DNA from: AWTP1-13 sp963827545
Lineage (GTDB): Bacteria > Pseudomonadota > Alphaproteobacteria > Rhizobiales > Hyphomicrobiaceae
Direction of reading: 5' to 3'
Assembly: GCA_963827545.1 (NCBI GenBank)
Contig: CAWHBI010000041.1
Coordinates: 62,001-126,000 of the forward strand
DNA: 64,000 nucleotides
The notes below the pieces were generated by a model. The model did not search any database. It was not told the origin of the DNA and was given only the letters and a program-made list of their open reading frames with translations. Of the stretch, positions 17,912-26,896 are shown piece after piece. The position numbers were made by a program, and so were the translations under genes. How positions within the stretch are numbered: the first letter of the stretch is position 1; each line of letters begins with the position of its first letter.

Positions 17912-18697
17912 TCACTCGCCCAACTCGATCCACACCGGCACATGGTCGGAGGGCTTTTCCCAGCCGCGCGTGAACTTGTCGACGCCTGCAGCCTGCAGCC
18001 GGTCGGCCGCCTGCGGCGAAGCTAGAATATGGTCGATGCGGATACCGTGGTCCTTCTGCCAGGCGCCGGCCTGGTAGTCCCAGAACGTGTAGATTCCGGG
18101 GCCGGGGTGGCAGGCGCGCAGGGCGTCTGTCAGCCCGAGGTTGACGAGTGAGCGATAGGCAGCGCGGGTCTCGGGCTGGAACAGTGCGTCCTCGGTCCAG
18201 GCCTGGGGGTTTTTGGCATCGATGGGCTCGGGGATGACATTGTAGTCGCCCAAGAGCACGAACGGCTCCTCCAGCTCCGCCAGGGTGCGCGCCCGCTCCT
18301 GCAGCCGCTTCATCCAGGCGAGCTTGTAAGCGAACTTGTCAGTGCCGATGGGGTTGCCGTTGGGCAGGTACAGGTTGCCGACCCGCACCACACCGCCAGG
18401 GCGCGGCACCAGCACCTCGATGTAGCGGGCGTGGCTGTCGCTGTCGTCACCCGGCAGGCCGCGCACCGCCACCTCGTCGAGGGGGCGCTTGCACAGGATG
18501 GCGACGCCGTTGAAGCCCTTCTGGCCGTGGACGGCGACGTTGTAGCCCTGCTCTCCGAAGGCTTCGGTGGGAAAGGCTTCGTCGACGCACTTGATCTCCT
18601 GGAAGCAGGCGACGTCGGGGCTCGTCTCCTTGAGCCAGGCGAGGGCGCCGTCGAGCCGCGCCTTGACACCGTTGATGTTCCAGGTGGCGATTTTCAT
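17912..18697 (-). CDS. xthA: Exodeoxyribonuclease III (AP endonuclease)
   Basis: A 261-residue EEP-family nuclease acting in base-excision repair: it cleaves 5' of abasic sites and has 3'-5' exonuclease activity. Motifs are clear: MKIATWNINGVKAR at the start, the metal ligand E34 in CFQEIK, LPNGNPIG, LLGDYNVIP with catalytic Asp/Asn, and SDHVPVW with the terminal Asp-His pair. The ATG 18697 is preceded by GAGAAAGGAACC. An open frame extends upstream to 18847 but has no homology. The gene stands alone and is convergent with the Sel1-like gene. Confidence 0.95.
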   Translation of the reverse strand: MKIATWNINGVKARLDGALAWLKETSPDVACFQEIKCVDEAFPTEAFGEQGYNVAVHGQKGFNGVAILCKRPLDEVAVRGLPGDDSDSHARYIEVLVPRPGGVVRVGNLYLPNGNPIGTDKFAYKLAWMKRLQERARTLAELEEPFVLLGDYNVIPEPIDAKNPQAWTEDALFQPETRAAYRSLVNLGLTDALRACHPGPGIYTFWDYQAGAWQKDHGIRIDHILASPQAADRLQAAGVDKFTRGWEKPSDHVPVWIELGE

Positions 18698-18886
18698 GGT
18701 TCCTTTCTCCGCCGCGGCGTCCGCGCGCGCAAGCGCAGAATCCTCCAGCCGCATTCCCGCAAGCCGGATCGCGCAGGTCCCTTCACGTTCGTGTGAGAGG
18801 TGCTGACAGCCACCACGCTTGCCGCGTTCCCATTGCACACTGGCCATCTGTCTTCAGCGCTGGCGCAACAAGGAAAGGCGAGCCGC

Positions 18887-19924
18887 ATGCCCAGGTCCGA
18901 TCCAAGTCGCCGCAGTGTACTTCGGGCTGGCACCGCACTTCTGGGTGCCGCCGCTTTTTCAAGCTCACTCTCTGCTGCCGCCGAGAAGGGGCTCGCCCCT
19001 GCCGCCGATCTCCTGGCTGCGGTACGGCCATTCATCGCCGGTCTCGAGCCTGACCAGCGCAAAGCGGCGGCGTTCGCCTGGGATGGGCCCGAGTGGCGAG
19101 GCTGGAACTACTTCGGCTCCGCCGATTTCATCAAGCCCGGGCTGCGGCTCGAGCAGATGAACGACCGGCAAAAGGCTGCCGCCTGGGCGGTGCTGGCGAC
19201 GCTGCTGTCGCCGGCCGGTCTGCAGAAAGCCAAGAACGTCATGACACTGCAGGATGTGCTCGCGGCCCGCGGCAACGGCGCCGGCCAGCGCTCCTCGCAG
19301 CGATTCTCCTTCGCCGTCTTCGGCACGCCAGCGGAGACCGGGGCCTGGGGCTTTCGCCTCGAAGGGCACCATCTGAGCCTCTCGGTCGCCGTGCGCGACG
19401 GGCGGATCGTGTCGGTGACGCCCTCGTCATTCTCGGCCAATCCCAACCGGGTCGCGTCCGGCCCGCATGCAGGGCTCATCACGCTCAGCCAGGAAGAGGG
19501 ACTGGCGCGACGGCTGATCGGGGATCTCTCTCCGCAGCTGCAGGCACGAGCGCGCCTGTCCGATACGGCGCTCACCAACATCCTCTCCCACGCCGGCCGC
19601 GAGAGGTCGAATGCGCGGAAGGTCGGCGTTCCGGCCGGTGATTTGGGCTCGGCACAGCGCGACCTGCTTTGGCAGCTGATCGAGACCTACACGGTGGAGC
19701 ACCTTGCAACGGCTCTTGGCGCTGCTCAGCGGTCGCGTGTCAAAGCGGGTGACCGCGACAGTGTGCACTTCGCCTGGCACGGCCCCAATGTGCCCGAGAA
19801 GGCTTTCGGCTACCGCGTGATCGCCGACGGCTTCGTGATCGAGATGGGATCGGTAGATCCGGCCGCGCAGCATCTGCACACGATCTACCACGATCTTGGC
19901 AATGTGCTGGGTGGGCCGGCCTGA
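18887..19924 (+). CDS. DUF3500 family protein, Tat-exported
   Basis: A 345-residue protein starting at ATG 18887 after AGGAAAGG. The N-terminus PSRRSVLRAGTALLGAAAF is a twin-arginine signal peptide with lipid-free cleavage near SAAA. The mature part carries the DUF3500 pattern: GPEWRGWNYFG, then LLSPAGLQKAKNVMTLQDV, then WGFRLEGHHLSLSV, then SFSANPNRV and GPHAGLITLS. The family has no assigned activity; conserved His and Glu around EGHHLS suggest metal binding or hydrolysis. The tatABC genes that would export it are 10 kb downstream in the same window. Confidence 0.87.
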   Translation: MPRSDPSRRSVLRAGTALLGAAAFSSSLSAAAEKGLAPAADLLAAVRPFIAGLEPDQRKAAAFAWDGPEWRGWNYFGSADFIKPGLRLEQMNDRQKAAAWAVLATLLSPAGLQKAKNVMTLQDVLAARGNGAGQRSSQRFSFAVFGTPAETGAWGFRLEGHHLSLSVAVRDGRIVSVTPSSFSANPNRVASGPHAGLITLSQEEGLARRLIGDLSPQLQARARLSDTALTNILSHAGRERSNARKVGVPAGDLGSAQRDLLWQLIETYTVEHLATALGAAQRSRVKAGDRDSVHFAWHGPNVPEKAFGYRVIADGFVIEMGSVDPAAQHLHTIYHDLGNVLGGPA

Positions 19925-19946
19925 CGCGGCAGACAGTCGGCGCCCG

Positions 19947-20279
19947 TCAAATCGAGAAGCTGGTGCCGCAGCCGCACGAAGCGGTGGCCTGCGGGTTCCT
20001 GACCTTGAAGGAGGCGCCGATCAGGTCGTCGACGAAGTCGATCTCGGAGCCGGCCAGGTAGCCGAGCGATATCGGGTCGACCAGCACGCGGGCGCCCTGC
20101 TTCTCGATGACCAAGTCGTCCGCCTCGCTGCCGCCGACCAGATCGAACTTGTACTGGAAACCGGAGCAGCCGCCGCCCTCCACGCTGACACGCAGCATGG
20201 GCGTGCCGGGCTCGCCGGCCGCGATCTCGGCGATACGGCGGGCGGCGCGGTCGGTGACGATGACGGCAGTTTCGCTCAT
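19947..20279 (-). CDS. erpA: Iron-sulfur cluster insertion protein ErpA (HesB/IscA family)
   Basis: A 110-residue A-type carrier that delivers iron-sulfur clusters to target enzymes. The three conserved Cys are present: C38 in EGGGCSGFQYKF and C102, C104 in SCGCGTSFSI. The length and the C-terminal CGCGTSF are diagnostic of the family; ErpA and IscA cannot be separated with certainty from sequence alone, but the divergent dgt neighbour is the usual ErpA context in Hyphomicrobiales. The gene is transcribed away from dgt with about 115 bases between the starts. Confidence 0.93.
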   Translation of the reverse strand: MSETAVIVTDRAARRIAEIAAGEPGTPMLRVSVEGGGCSGFQYKFDLVGGSEADDLVIEKQGARVLVDPISLGYLAGSEIDFVDDLIGASFKVRNPQATASCGCGTSFSI

Positions 20280-20394
20280 GTCTGTAGCAAGGCCTGTATC
20301 GCGGATGGCACCAGCACACTAAGTTTCCAAGGCGCAGGCGATTCCTGAAGGAAACATAGGGTTGCCCGCCACCTTGTCAAACCCGGGCTTCAGC

Positions 20395-21624
20395 ATGGCT
20401 GACGGCACATTAAGGCGAGGCGATCGGAACGGCCCCGACACGGGCCTGGCGAGGCCGGTGGCGGCCTACGCAACACAGGCGCAGGAGAGCGCGGGCCGCC
20501 TGCACCCCGAGCCCGCCTGCCCCATGCGCACGCCCTACCAGCGCGACCGCGACCGCATCGTGCATGCCACGGCGTTCCGTCGTCTGACCTACAAGACGCA
20601 GGTGTTCGTGTTCCACGAGGGCGACCATTACCGGACGCGCCTGACGCACAGCCTGGAGGTGGCGCAGATCACCCGCGCCATCGCCCGCATGCTGTTCCTC
20701 GACGAGGACCTGGCCGAGGCGCTGGCACTAGCGCACGATCTGGGCCATCCGCCGTTCGGCCACGCCGGCGAGCGGGCGCTGGCCCAGGTGATGGCGCCTT
20801 ACGGGGGCTTCGACCACAACGCCCAGAGCTTCAAGGTGGTGACGCGGCTCGAGCGCAAGTACGCGGGCTTCGACGGCCTCAACCTGACGATGGAGGCGCT
20901 GGAGGGCCTTGCCAAGCACAATGGGCCGCTGTCAGGCGGCAGGAAGGAAGGTGAGGCCCTGCTGCGCAAGGCCATCGATGATGCGGGCCTCGCCGGACAG
21001 CTGCATCTGGAGCAATTCGCGCCGGCGGAGGCGCAGGCGGCGGCCATCGCCGACGACATCGCCTACAACAGCCACGACCTCGACGACGGCTTGCGGGCCG
21101 GGCTGCTCAGCCTCGACGACTTGACCGATGTCCCCCTCGCGGGCCAGTTCGTGCGCGAGGCGCCGCGCGCCGGCGTCGACACGCAGCGCGTGATCTACGA
21201 GGTCAACCGCCGCATCATCACCGCCATGATCGACGACGTGGTGCGCGAATCACGCGCCCGGCTGGCGGCGCTCGCCGAGCAGAGCCTGCAGGGGGTGCGC
21301 GAGGCCGGCCGGCCTGTCATTGCGGCTTCGGAGCAACGGCGCGCGGAGATCGAAGGGCTGCAGGGCCACCTGTTCGCCAACGTCTATCGCCACCCGCGGG
21401 TCATGAATGTCGTGGCTGGCGCCGAGGCGATCGTTCGCGATCTCTTCGGGCGATACATGAGGGAGGCGGCTGAAATGCCCGCGTCATGGCGCACCGCCGC
21501 AGAGCAGGGTGGGAGCGAGGGGGATCGCGCCGCGGTGGTGGCGGACTTCGTCGCCGGCATGACCGACCGCTTCGCCATCAAGGAGCACCGGCGCCTGTTT
21601 GACGCTACCCCTGAATTGCGTTAG
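20395..21624 (+). CDS. dgt: Deoxyguanosinetriphosphate triphosphohydrolase-like protein
   Basis: An HD-domain phosphohydrolase of about 409 residues that cleaves dGTP or other dNTPs to the nucleoside and triphosphate. HD motifs: RTRLTHSLEVAQI (H85), AHDLGHPPFGHAGE (H114, D115) and a later DIAYNSHDLDDG. The preceding QRDRDRIVHATAFRRL is characteristic. I chose ATG 20395; an upstream TTG at 20362, with AAGGAAACATAGGG in front, would add 11 residues. It begins the + strand run dgt-argS-SPOR-nagZ-scpAB, the standard order in many alphaproteobacteria. Confidence 0.93.
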   Translation: MADGTLRRGDRNGPDTGLARPVAAYATQAQESAGRLHPEPACPMRTPYQRDRDRIVHATAFRRLTYKTQVFVFHEGDHYRTRLTHSLEVAQITRAIARMLFLDEDLAEALALAHDLGHPPFGHAGERALAQVMAPYGGFDHNAQSFKVVTRLERKYAGFDGLNLTMEALEGLAKHNGPLSGGRKEGEALLRKAIDDAGLAGQLHLEQFAPAEAQAAAIADDIAYNSHDLDDGLRAGLLSLDDLTDVPLAGQFVREAPRAGVDTQRVIYEVNRRIITAMIDDVVRESRARLAALAEQSLQGVREAGRPVIAASEQRRAEIEGLQGHLFANVYRHPRVMNVVAGAEAIVRDLFGRYMREAAEMPASWRTAAEQGGSEGDRAAVVADFVAGMTDRFAIKEHRRLFDATPELR

Positions 21625-21639
21625 CTCCCCGTGGAACGG

Positions 21640-21790
21640 GTGAGAGTGGTGAGTGGTGAGTTTCGGACCGGTGCCGGCGGCACCGTGCAACTTGCATTCT
21701 AGAGGGTGGAAGCGAGCGTTGCGGCGAGCGCCAACCTAATACTCACCAACTGACCACTGACCACTGACCACTCACCACTCACCATCTCAC
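21640..21790. repeat. TGACCAC/GTGGTGAG inverted and tandem repeats
   Basis: The dgt-argS gap holds GTGAGAGTGGTGAGTGGTGAG near 21640-21660 and, about 100 bases later, TGACCAC three times in tandem followed by TCACCACTCACCATCTCACC. The two sides are inverted relative to each other and could form a long imperfect hairpin just upstream of the argS start. It may be a dispersed element or affect read-through into argS. Confidence 0.6.
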
Positions 21791-21812
21791 CTCTTTCAGG
21801 TCGGCAAATTCG

Positions 21813-23570
21813 ATGAACGTCCACGCGCTCGTGCATGCCCGCATCATCGCCGCCCTGCAGGCGATGCAGAGCGAGGGCGCGCTGCCGGCTGAGCTCGACT
21901 TCGCCAACGTCGAGGTGTCGCCGCCGCGCGAGGCCGCGCATGGCGATCTCGCCAGCAATGCCGCGCTGGTGCTGGCCAAGGCGGCCAAGATGAAGCCGCG
22001 CGACATCGCGCAGATGCTGGCGGAGAAGATCAGAGCCCTGCCCGATGTCGAGAGCGTGGAGGTGGCGGGCGCCGGCTTTCTCAACATGCGGTTCGCGCCG
22101 CGCTTCTGGCAGGGCGTGGTGGCGGCGATCCTGCAGGAAGGCGACGCCTACGGCCGCGTCGATCTCGGCCGCGGCGAGCGCGTCAACGTCGAGTACGTGT
22201 CGGCCAACCCGACGGGGCCCATGCACGTCGGCCATTGCCGCGGGGCGGTGTTCGGGGATGCGCTCGTCAACCTCTTGAAGTTCACCGGCTACGACGTCAC
22301 GCCCGAGTACTACATCAACGATGCCGGCGCCCAGGTGGATGCGCTCGCGCGCTCCGCCTATCTGCGCTATCGCGAGGCGCTGGGCGAGGACATCGGCGAG
22401 ATCCCGGCGGGACTGTATCCGGGCGACTACGTGAAGCCGGTCGGCGCGGCCCTGGCGCAGGAGTATGGCCACACACTACTCAACTTCCCCGAGGAGCGCT
22501 GGCTGCCGCTGGTGCGCGAGGCGGCCATCGCCGCCATGCTGGCCGTGATCAAGGAGGACCTGGCGGCCCTCAACGTCAAGCACGAGGTGTTCTTCTCGGA
22601 GCGCTCACTGACGGCGGGTGAGGACGCGGTGAAAGTCACCATCGAGGAGCTGCGCAAGAAGGGCCTCGTCTACGAGGGGCGGCTGGAGAAGCCCAAAGGC
22701 CACGACGACAACGAATGGGAGGATCGCGAGCAGACGCTGTTCCGGTCCACCGACTTCGGCGACGATGTCGATCGCGCCCTGATGAAGTCGGACGGCAGCT
22801 ACACCTATTTCGCCGCCGATATGGCCTACCACCACAACAAGCTCGCGCGCGGCTTCCAGCACCTCATCAACGTATTCGGGGCGGACCACGCGGGCTATCT
22901 CACGCGCGTGAAGGCGGCGGTTGCCGCTCTCTCTGACGGCAAGGCCGATCTCGACATCAAGGTGTGTCAGCTCGTTCGGCTGTTCCGTGCAGGTGAGCCG
23001 GTGCGCATGTCCAAGCGGGCCGGCACATTCGTCACCCTGCGCGAGGTGGTCGACGAGGTGGGGCGTGATCCCGTGCGTTTCATGATGCTCTACCGCAAGA
23101 ACGATGCGGCGCTCGATTTCGATTTGGCCAAGGTCGTGGAGCAGTCGAAGGACAATCCCGTCTTCTACGTGCAGTACGCGCACGCCCGGGCCAAGTCGGT
23201 GTTTCGCAACGCCCAGGAAGTCTTCCCGACATTCAACGAGGGGGGAACGGAAATATTGAACGCTGATCTTTCCCGCCTCGATGATGCCGGTGAGATCGAT
23301 CTGATGCGCAAGCTGGCGGCCTTCCCGGAGGTGGTGGAGGGCGCCGCGCGTGCCCACGAGCCGCACCGCCTTGCCTTCTATCTCTATGATTTGGCTTCGG
23401 CTTTTCACAGCCAATGGACCAGGGGCAACGATTCGCCACATTTGCGCTTTATTCAACCTAATGACGGGACTCTAACCGCTGCACGCCTCGCGCTAGTCGG
23501 AGCCAATGCACAAGTTTTGGCTTCGGGACTAGCGCTTCTGGGTGTGCTCGCGCCCAACGAGATGCGATAG
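21813..23570 (+). CDS. argS: Arginyl-tRNA synthetase
   Basis: A 585-residue class I aminoacyl-tRNA synthetase that charges tRNA-Arg. An N-terminal additional domain (1-110) includes the family motif AHGDLASNAALVLAK. The ATP-binding HIGH-type motif is HVGH at 138-141 within SANPTGPMHVGHCRGA. The KMSKS-type loop is MSKRAGTFV starting at residue 399. A C-terminal DALR anticodon-binding domain ends the protein. Length and motifs are complete. A SPOR-domain gene follows 43 bases later, probably in the same transcript. Confidence 0.97.
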   Translation: MNVHALVHARIIAALQAMQSEGALPAELDFANVEVSPPREAAHGDLASNAALVLAKAAKMKPRDIAQMLAEKIRALPDVESVEVAGAGFLNMRFAPRFWQGVVAAILQEGDAYGRVDLGRGERVNVEYVSANPTGPMHVGHCRGAVFGDALVNLLKFTGYDVTPEYYINDAGAQVDALARSAYLRYREALGEDIGEIPAGLYPGDYVKPVGAALAQEYGHTLLNFPEERWLPLVREAAIAAMLAVIKEDLAALNVKHEVFFSERSLTAGEDAVKVTIEELRKKGLVYEGRLEKPKGHDDNEWEDREQTLFRSTDFGDDVDRALMKSDGSYTYFAADMAYHHNKLARGFQHLINVFGADHAGYLTRVKAAVAALSDGKADLDIKVCQLVRLFRAGEPVRMSKRAGTFVTLREVVDEVGRDPVRFMMLYRKNDAALDFDLAKVVEQSKDNPVFYVQYAHARAKSVFRNAQEVFPTFNEGGTEILNADLSRLDDAGEIDLMRKLAAFPEVVEGAARAHEPHRLAFYLYDLASAFHSQWTRGNDSPHLRFIQPNDGTLTAARLALVGANAQVLASGLALLGVLAPNEMR

Positions 23571-23613
23571 AGTTGCGAATCGGGGCAGGCCAGAGCGAGT
23601 AGGGGAATAGCGC

Positions 23614-24846
23614 ATGGCTCGGTCGAGCGGTCCTTTCGGGCCACCGGGGGCACGAGCGCCGTTGCGGCAACACGCAGCGGATGATCCGTTTGCGGCGCCG
23701 CCCGCGGGACAGCCTCCCGGCCAATGGGGCGGGCAACCGCCGCAACCGGGGCAGGGCTACCATTTTCCGCCGGAGCCTGAGGCGAACTACGGCTACAACC
23801 AGCAGCAACCGCAGTGGGGCCAGCAGCCCGATCCCGGCGGCTACGATCTCGGCACCTACATGCCGAACGGGGGACAGCCGTATGCGCCTGGGCCCGCACC
23901 GTTTCCGCAGGTGGCTCAAGGGCACTATGGCCCCGCACAACAGGCATACGCCGTGCCCGATCCCGACTACGATGACGAGTTCATCGATGACGAGCAGCCA
24001 CGACGTGGCCGCCGCTTGATGCTCATCGCCGCCGCCATGGTGGGCGCGATTGGCGTAGGCGGCGCGCTGGCCTACACGTACAAGTCGTTCATTGCGCCGA
24101 GCTCGGGGCGCGTTCCGCTGGTGAGGGCGGGCGACTCCAACGTCAAAGTGAAGCCTGAAAATCGCGGCGGCCGGGAGTTCGCCAACACCGACAAGAAAAT
24201 GTTGAGCCGTCTCGGCGACGACAGCCCGCAGAAGGAACCTGACGCACAAGACGATCGCACGGGAGACGATAGCGGGCCCAGGCGTGTGAGGACGATCCCG
24301 ATCACGCCGGGCGCCGGGCCGCCAGCCGCGGCACCACCGTCCGTTCCCGGCATCATGCTTGAAAACGTGGGTCCGCGCGCCCCGCCCAGGGCCGCGCAGC
24401 AGCCGCCCCCGCAAAGGGTGACCATCGGGCAGCCTCCGCCGGCGCAGGCCGAGGATCCGCCGCCGACGGCCGCCAGAAGGGCCGCGGTCGTGCAGCCACC
24501 GCCACCGCCGCCGGCGGCCAAGCCGGCGCCACAAGTGAAAATCAAGGAAGCCGCCGCGGCTCCTTCGCCCCCGCCGGCCGTGAACACGACGGGAGCGGGC
24601 TATGTTGCGGTGCTGTCCTCGCAGAAGTCGCGGATGGACGCGCTCAAGGCCTTTGCCGACATACAGCAGAAGTACGGCGAAGCGCTCTCCGGCAGGACCC
24701 CGGACGTGCAGGAGGCCAATCTGGGTGAGAAAGGCATTTGGTATCGCGCCGTGGTGGGTCCACCGGGCTCGCGCGATGCCGCCAACGGTGTTTGCAGCCA
24801 GCTCAAGACCGCGGGCTATCCCAGCTGCTGGGTGACAGCCTACTGA
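23614..24846 (+). CDS. SPOR domain-containing membrane protein
   Basis: A 410-residue protein: a Pro/Gln/Gly-rich cytoplasmic region (1-128), one membrane helix (about 134-153), a Pro/Ala-rich periplasmic spacer and a C-terminal SPOR domain (about 329-405; GAGYVAVLSSQKSRMDALKA and GIWYRAVVGPPGSRDAANGVC). SPOR domains bind denuded glycan strands of septal peptidoglycan, so it is a candidate division or cell-wall protein. Its place between argS and nagZ is conserved in related genomes. The low-complexity regions make its length variable between species. Confidence 0.9.
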   Translation: MARSSGPFGPPGARAPLRQHAADDPFAAPPAGQPPGQWGGQPPQPGQGYHFPPEPEANYGYNQQQPQWGQQPDPGGYDLGTYMPNGGQPYAPGPAPFPQVAQGHYGPAQQAYAVPDPDYDDEFIDDEQPRRGRRLMLIAAAMVGAIGVGGALAYTYKSFIAPSSGRVPLVRAGDSNVKVKPENRGGREFANTDKKMLSRLGDDSPQKEPDAQDDRTGDDSGPRRVRTIPITPGAGPPAAAPPSVPGIMLENVGPRAPPRAAQQPPPQRVTIGQPPPAQAEDPPPTAARRAAVVQPPPPPPAAKPAPQVKIKEAAAAPSPPPAVNTTGAGYVAVLSSQKSRMDALKAFADIQQKYGEALSGRTPDVQEANLGEKGIWYRAVVGPPGSRDAANGVCSQLKTAGYPSCWVTAY

Positions 24847-24946
24847 GTGCGGCTTGGCGCCCGCCGGGGGGGCCTATCGGGACCTTGCGGGCTGGCTCCA
24901 TGTGCGGCCCTGTACGTGATCTCCGAAGTTCCGAGGCGCTCGAGGC

Positions 24947-25957
24947 ATGCTGTCAGCTTTCATTGCGAGCCTTGCCGGGCCTGAGCTGACCCAGGGCGAA
25001 GCGTCGGCGTTGCGCGAGGCGCGGCCGTGCGGTGTCATTCTGTTCGCTCGGAATGTGAGTGAGCCGGCCCAGGTGCGCCGCCTGACCGAAGCGGCGCGCA
25101 ATGCCGTCGGCTCCGACATCCTGGTGCTCATCGATCAGGAAGGCGGTCGCGTGCGGCGGCTGCGGCCGCCGCACTGGCGGGAGCTGCCTCCTGCCCGGGC
25201 CTATGGGCAGCTCTACCCCGCCAATCCATTGCAGGCCTGCCGCGCCGCGCATCTGGCCGCGCGATTGGCGGCGGCCGAGCTTCGGGCGAGCGGCATCAAC
25301 ACCAACTGCACGCCCGTTCTCGACCTGCCAACTGCCGACAGTCACGACATCATCGGCGACCGCGCCTACGGGGCGTCGCCGGAGCAGGTGTCGGCGTTGG
25401 GGCGGGCGGTGGCGGAAGGCCATATGGCCGGCGGCGTGCTGCCCGTGATCAAACACATCCCAGGCCACGGCCGCGCCATCAAGGACAGCCATCACGACTT
25501 GCCCGTCGTGTCCGCCGCGCTCGATGAGCTGGAGGCGACCGACTTTGCCACCTTCCGCAGCCTTGCCGACATGCCGGCGGCGATGACGGCCCATGTGGTG
25601 TTCGAGGCCGTCGATGCCGGCCGGCCAGCCAGCATCTCGCCGCGCGTGACGGCCGAGGTCATTCGCGGCGCCATCGGGTTCGGCGGGTTGCTCATGAGCG
25701 ATGATCTCGGCATGAAGGCGCTGTCGGGAGGTATGGCCGAGCGAGCCAAAGCGGTGCTGTCGGCCGGCTCGGATGTGGCGCTCGTCTGCAGCGGCGATCT
25801 TACCGAAACCGAGGCCGTGGCCGCCGTGGTCGGGCCGTTGCAGGGCGTATCCCTTGTGCGATACGAGCGCGCGCGTGCCGTTTTCGGGCAACAGCAGCCC
25901 TTCGACGTCGCGGAGGCGGAGGCGTGCCTGGCCCAGGCGTTGCACGCTGCTGCCTGA
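24947..25957 (+). CDS. nagZ: Beta-N-acetylhexosaminidase NagZ
   Basis: A 336-residue glycoside hydrolase family 3 enzyme that removes N-acetylglucosamine from anhydromuropeptides during peptidoglycan recycling in the cytoplasm. The diagnostic catalytic loop KHIPGHGRAIKDSHHDLP lies at about residues 168-185, with the acid/base His in DSHHDLP. Upstream motifs GVILFARNV and LVLIDQEGGRVRRL are also typical, and MSDDLGMKAL carries the nucleophile Asp. ATG 24947 is the natural start, about 100 bases after the SPOR gene. scpA follows closely. Confidence 0.95.
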   Translation: MLSAFIASLAGPELTQGEASALREARPCGVILFARNVSEPAQVRRLTEAARNAVGSDILVLIDQEGGRVRRLRPPHWRELPPARAYGQLYPANPLQACRAAHLAARLAAAELRASGINTNCTPVLDLPTADSHDIIGDRAYGASPEQVSALGRAVAEGHMAGGVLPVIKHIPGHGRAIKDSHHDLPVVSAALDELEATDFATFRSLADMPAAMTAHVVFEAVDAGRPASISPRVTAEVIRGAIGFGGLLMSDDLGMKALSGGMAERAKAVLSAGSDVALVCSGDLTETEAVAAVVGPLQGVSLVRYERARAVFGQQQPFDVAEAEACLAQALHAAA

Positions 25958-26019
25958 ATCGGTGTACTGTCCGGCCGATTCACAGGTTATCCACTGGGCC
26001 GGCAAGGCTTGCGAGAATA

Positions 26020-26850
26020 ATGGTCACAACGAATCAACCGCCTGAACCGGCCTTCGGTGGCTGGGACGACGCCGACGAGGCCCTGCGCGCCGACGAGGCC
26101 CTGATCGTCAACCTGGAGGGTTTCGAGGGGCCGCTGGACCTGCTGCTGGCGCTCGCCCGTACGCAGAAGGTGGATCTCGCCAAGATTTCCGTGCAGGCGC
26201 TCGCGGACCAGTATCTTGCCTTCGTCAACCAGGCGTTGAAGCTGAGGCTCGAGCTGGCGGCCGACTACCTGGTGATGGCGGCGTGGCTGGCGTTCCTCAA
26301 GTCCAAGCTGCTGCTGCCGCGCGAGGAGGGCACGGAAGACCAGCCCACCGGCGACGAGCTGGCCGCCCGCCTGGCGTTCCGCCTGATGCGGCTCGAGGCC
26401 ATGCGCGGGGCGGCAGCGAAGCTGATCACACGCAAGCGGCTCGGCCGCGACGTGTTTTCGCGCGGCAGCCCCGAGGGCGTGCGCACTATTCGCGTGCGCA
26501 AGTACACGGCGATGATTTTCGACCTCCTCAAGGCCTACGCCGACCAGCGCAAGCGCACCGTCAAGCGCGTGCACGTGGTGCCACGGCGCACGGTGTGGTC
26601 GATCAAGGAGGCGCGTGAGCGGCTCGAGGCGCTGCTGGGTGAAGGCACGGGCGACTGGGTGCAGCTCGACATGTTCCTGCAACAATACGGGGCCGTGCAC
26701 GACATCGCGCGCACAGCGCGTGCCAGCTCCTTCGGTGCGACTTTGGAGATGGCGCGCGAAGGGCTCGTCGAGCTCTCGCAGGCGGAACCGTACGCGCCCA
26801 TCTATATGCGCAAGCGCCAGCCAGATGCGGCCTGGCAGCGGATCACGTGA
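26020..26850 (+). CDS. scpA: Segregation and condensation protein A
   Basis: A 276-residue kleisin that binds SMC and ScpB to form the bacterial condensin for chromosome compaction and segregation. The N-terminal signature NLEGFEGPLDLLLALAR and the following KVDLAKISVQALADQYL are diagnostic, and a winged-helix end (FGATLEMAREGLVELSQAEPYAPI) closes the protein. ATG 26020 gives the usual N-terminus; GAG is upstream. scpB follows after 46 bases and the two are co-transcribed, with nagZ just upstream, a common alphaproteobacterial arrangement. Confidence 0.95.
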   Translation: MVTTNQPPEPAFGGWDDADEALRADEALIVNLEGFEGPLDLLLALARTQKVDLAKISVQALADQYLAFVNQALKLRLELAADYLVMAAWLAFLKSKLLLPREEGTEDQPTGDELAARLAFRLMRLEAMRGAAAKLITRKRLGRDVFSRGSPEGVRTIRVRKYTAMIFDLLKAYADQRKRTVKRVHVVPRRTVWSIKEARERLEALLGEGTGDWVQLDMFLQQYGAVHDIARTARASSFGATLEMAREGLVELSQAEPYAPIYMRKRQPDAAWQRIT

Positions 26851-26896
26851 GTCGAGTGGCCGGAGCTCAACACTGCAGAAGAACAAGGGGAAAGGA

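Noticed and set aside
21640..21790. CRISPR-like tandem TGACCAC units
   Set aside because: Units are 7 bases with no unique spacers; it is a short palindromic/tandem element.
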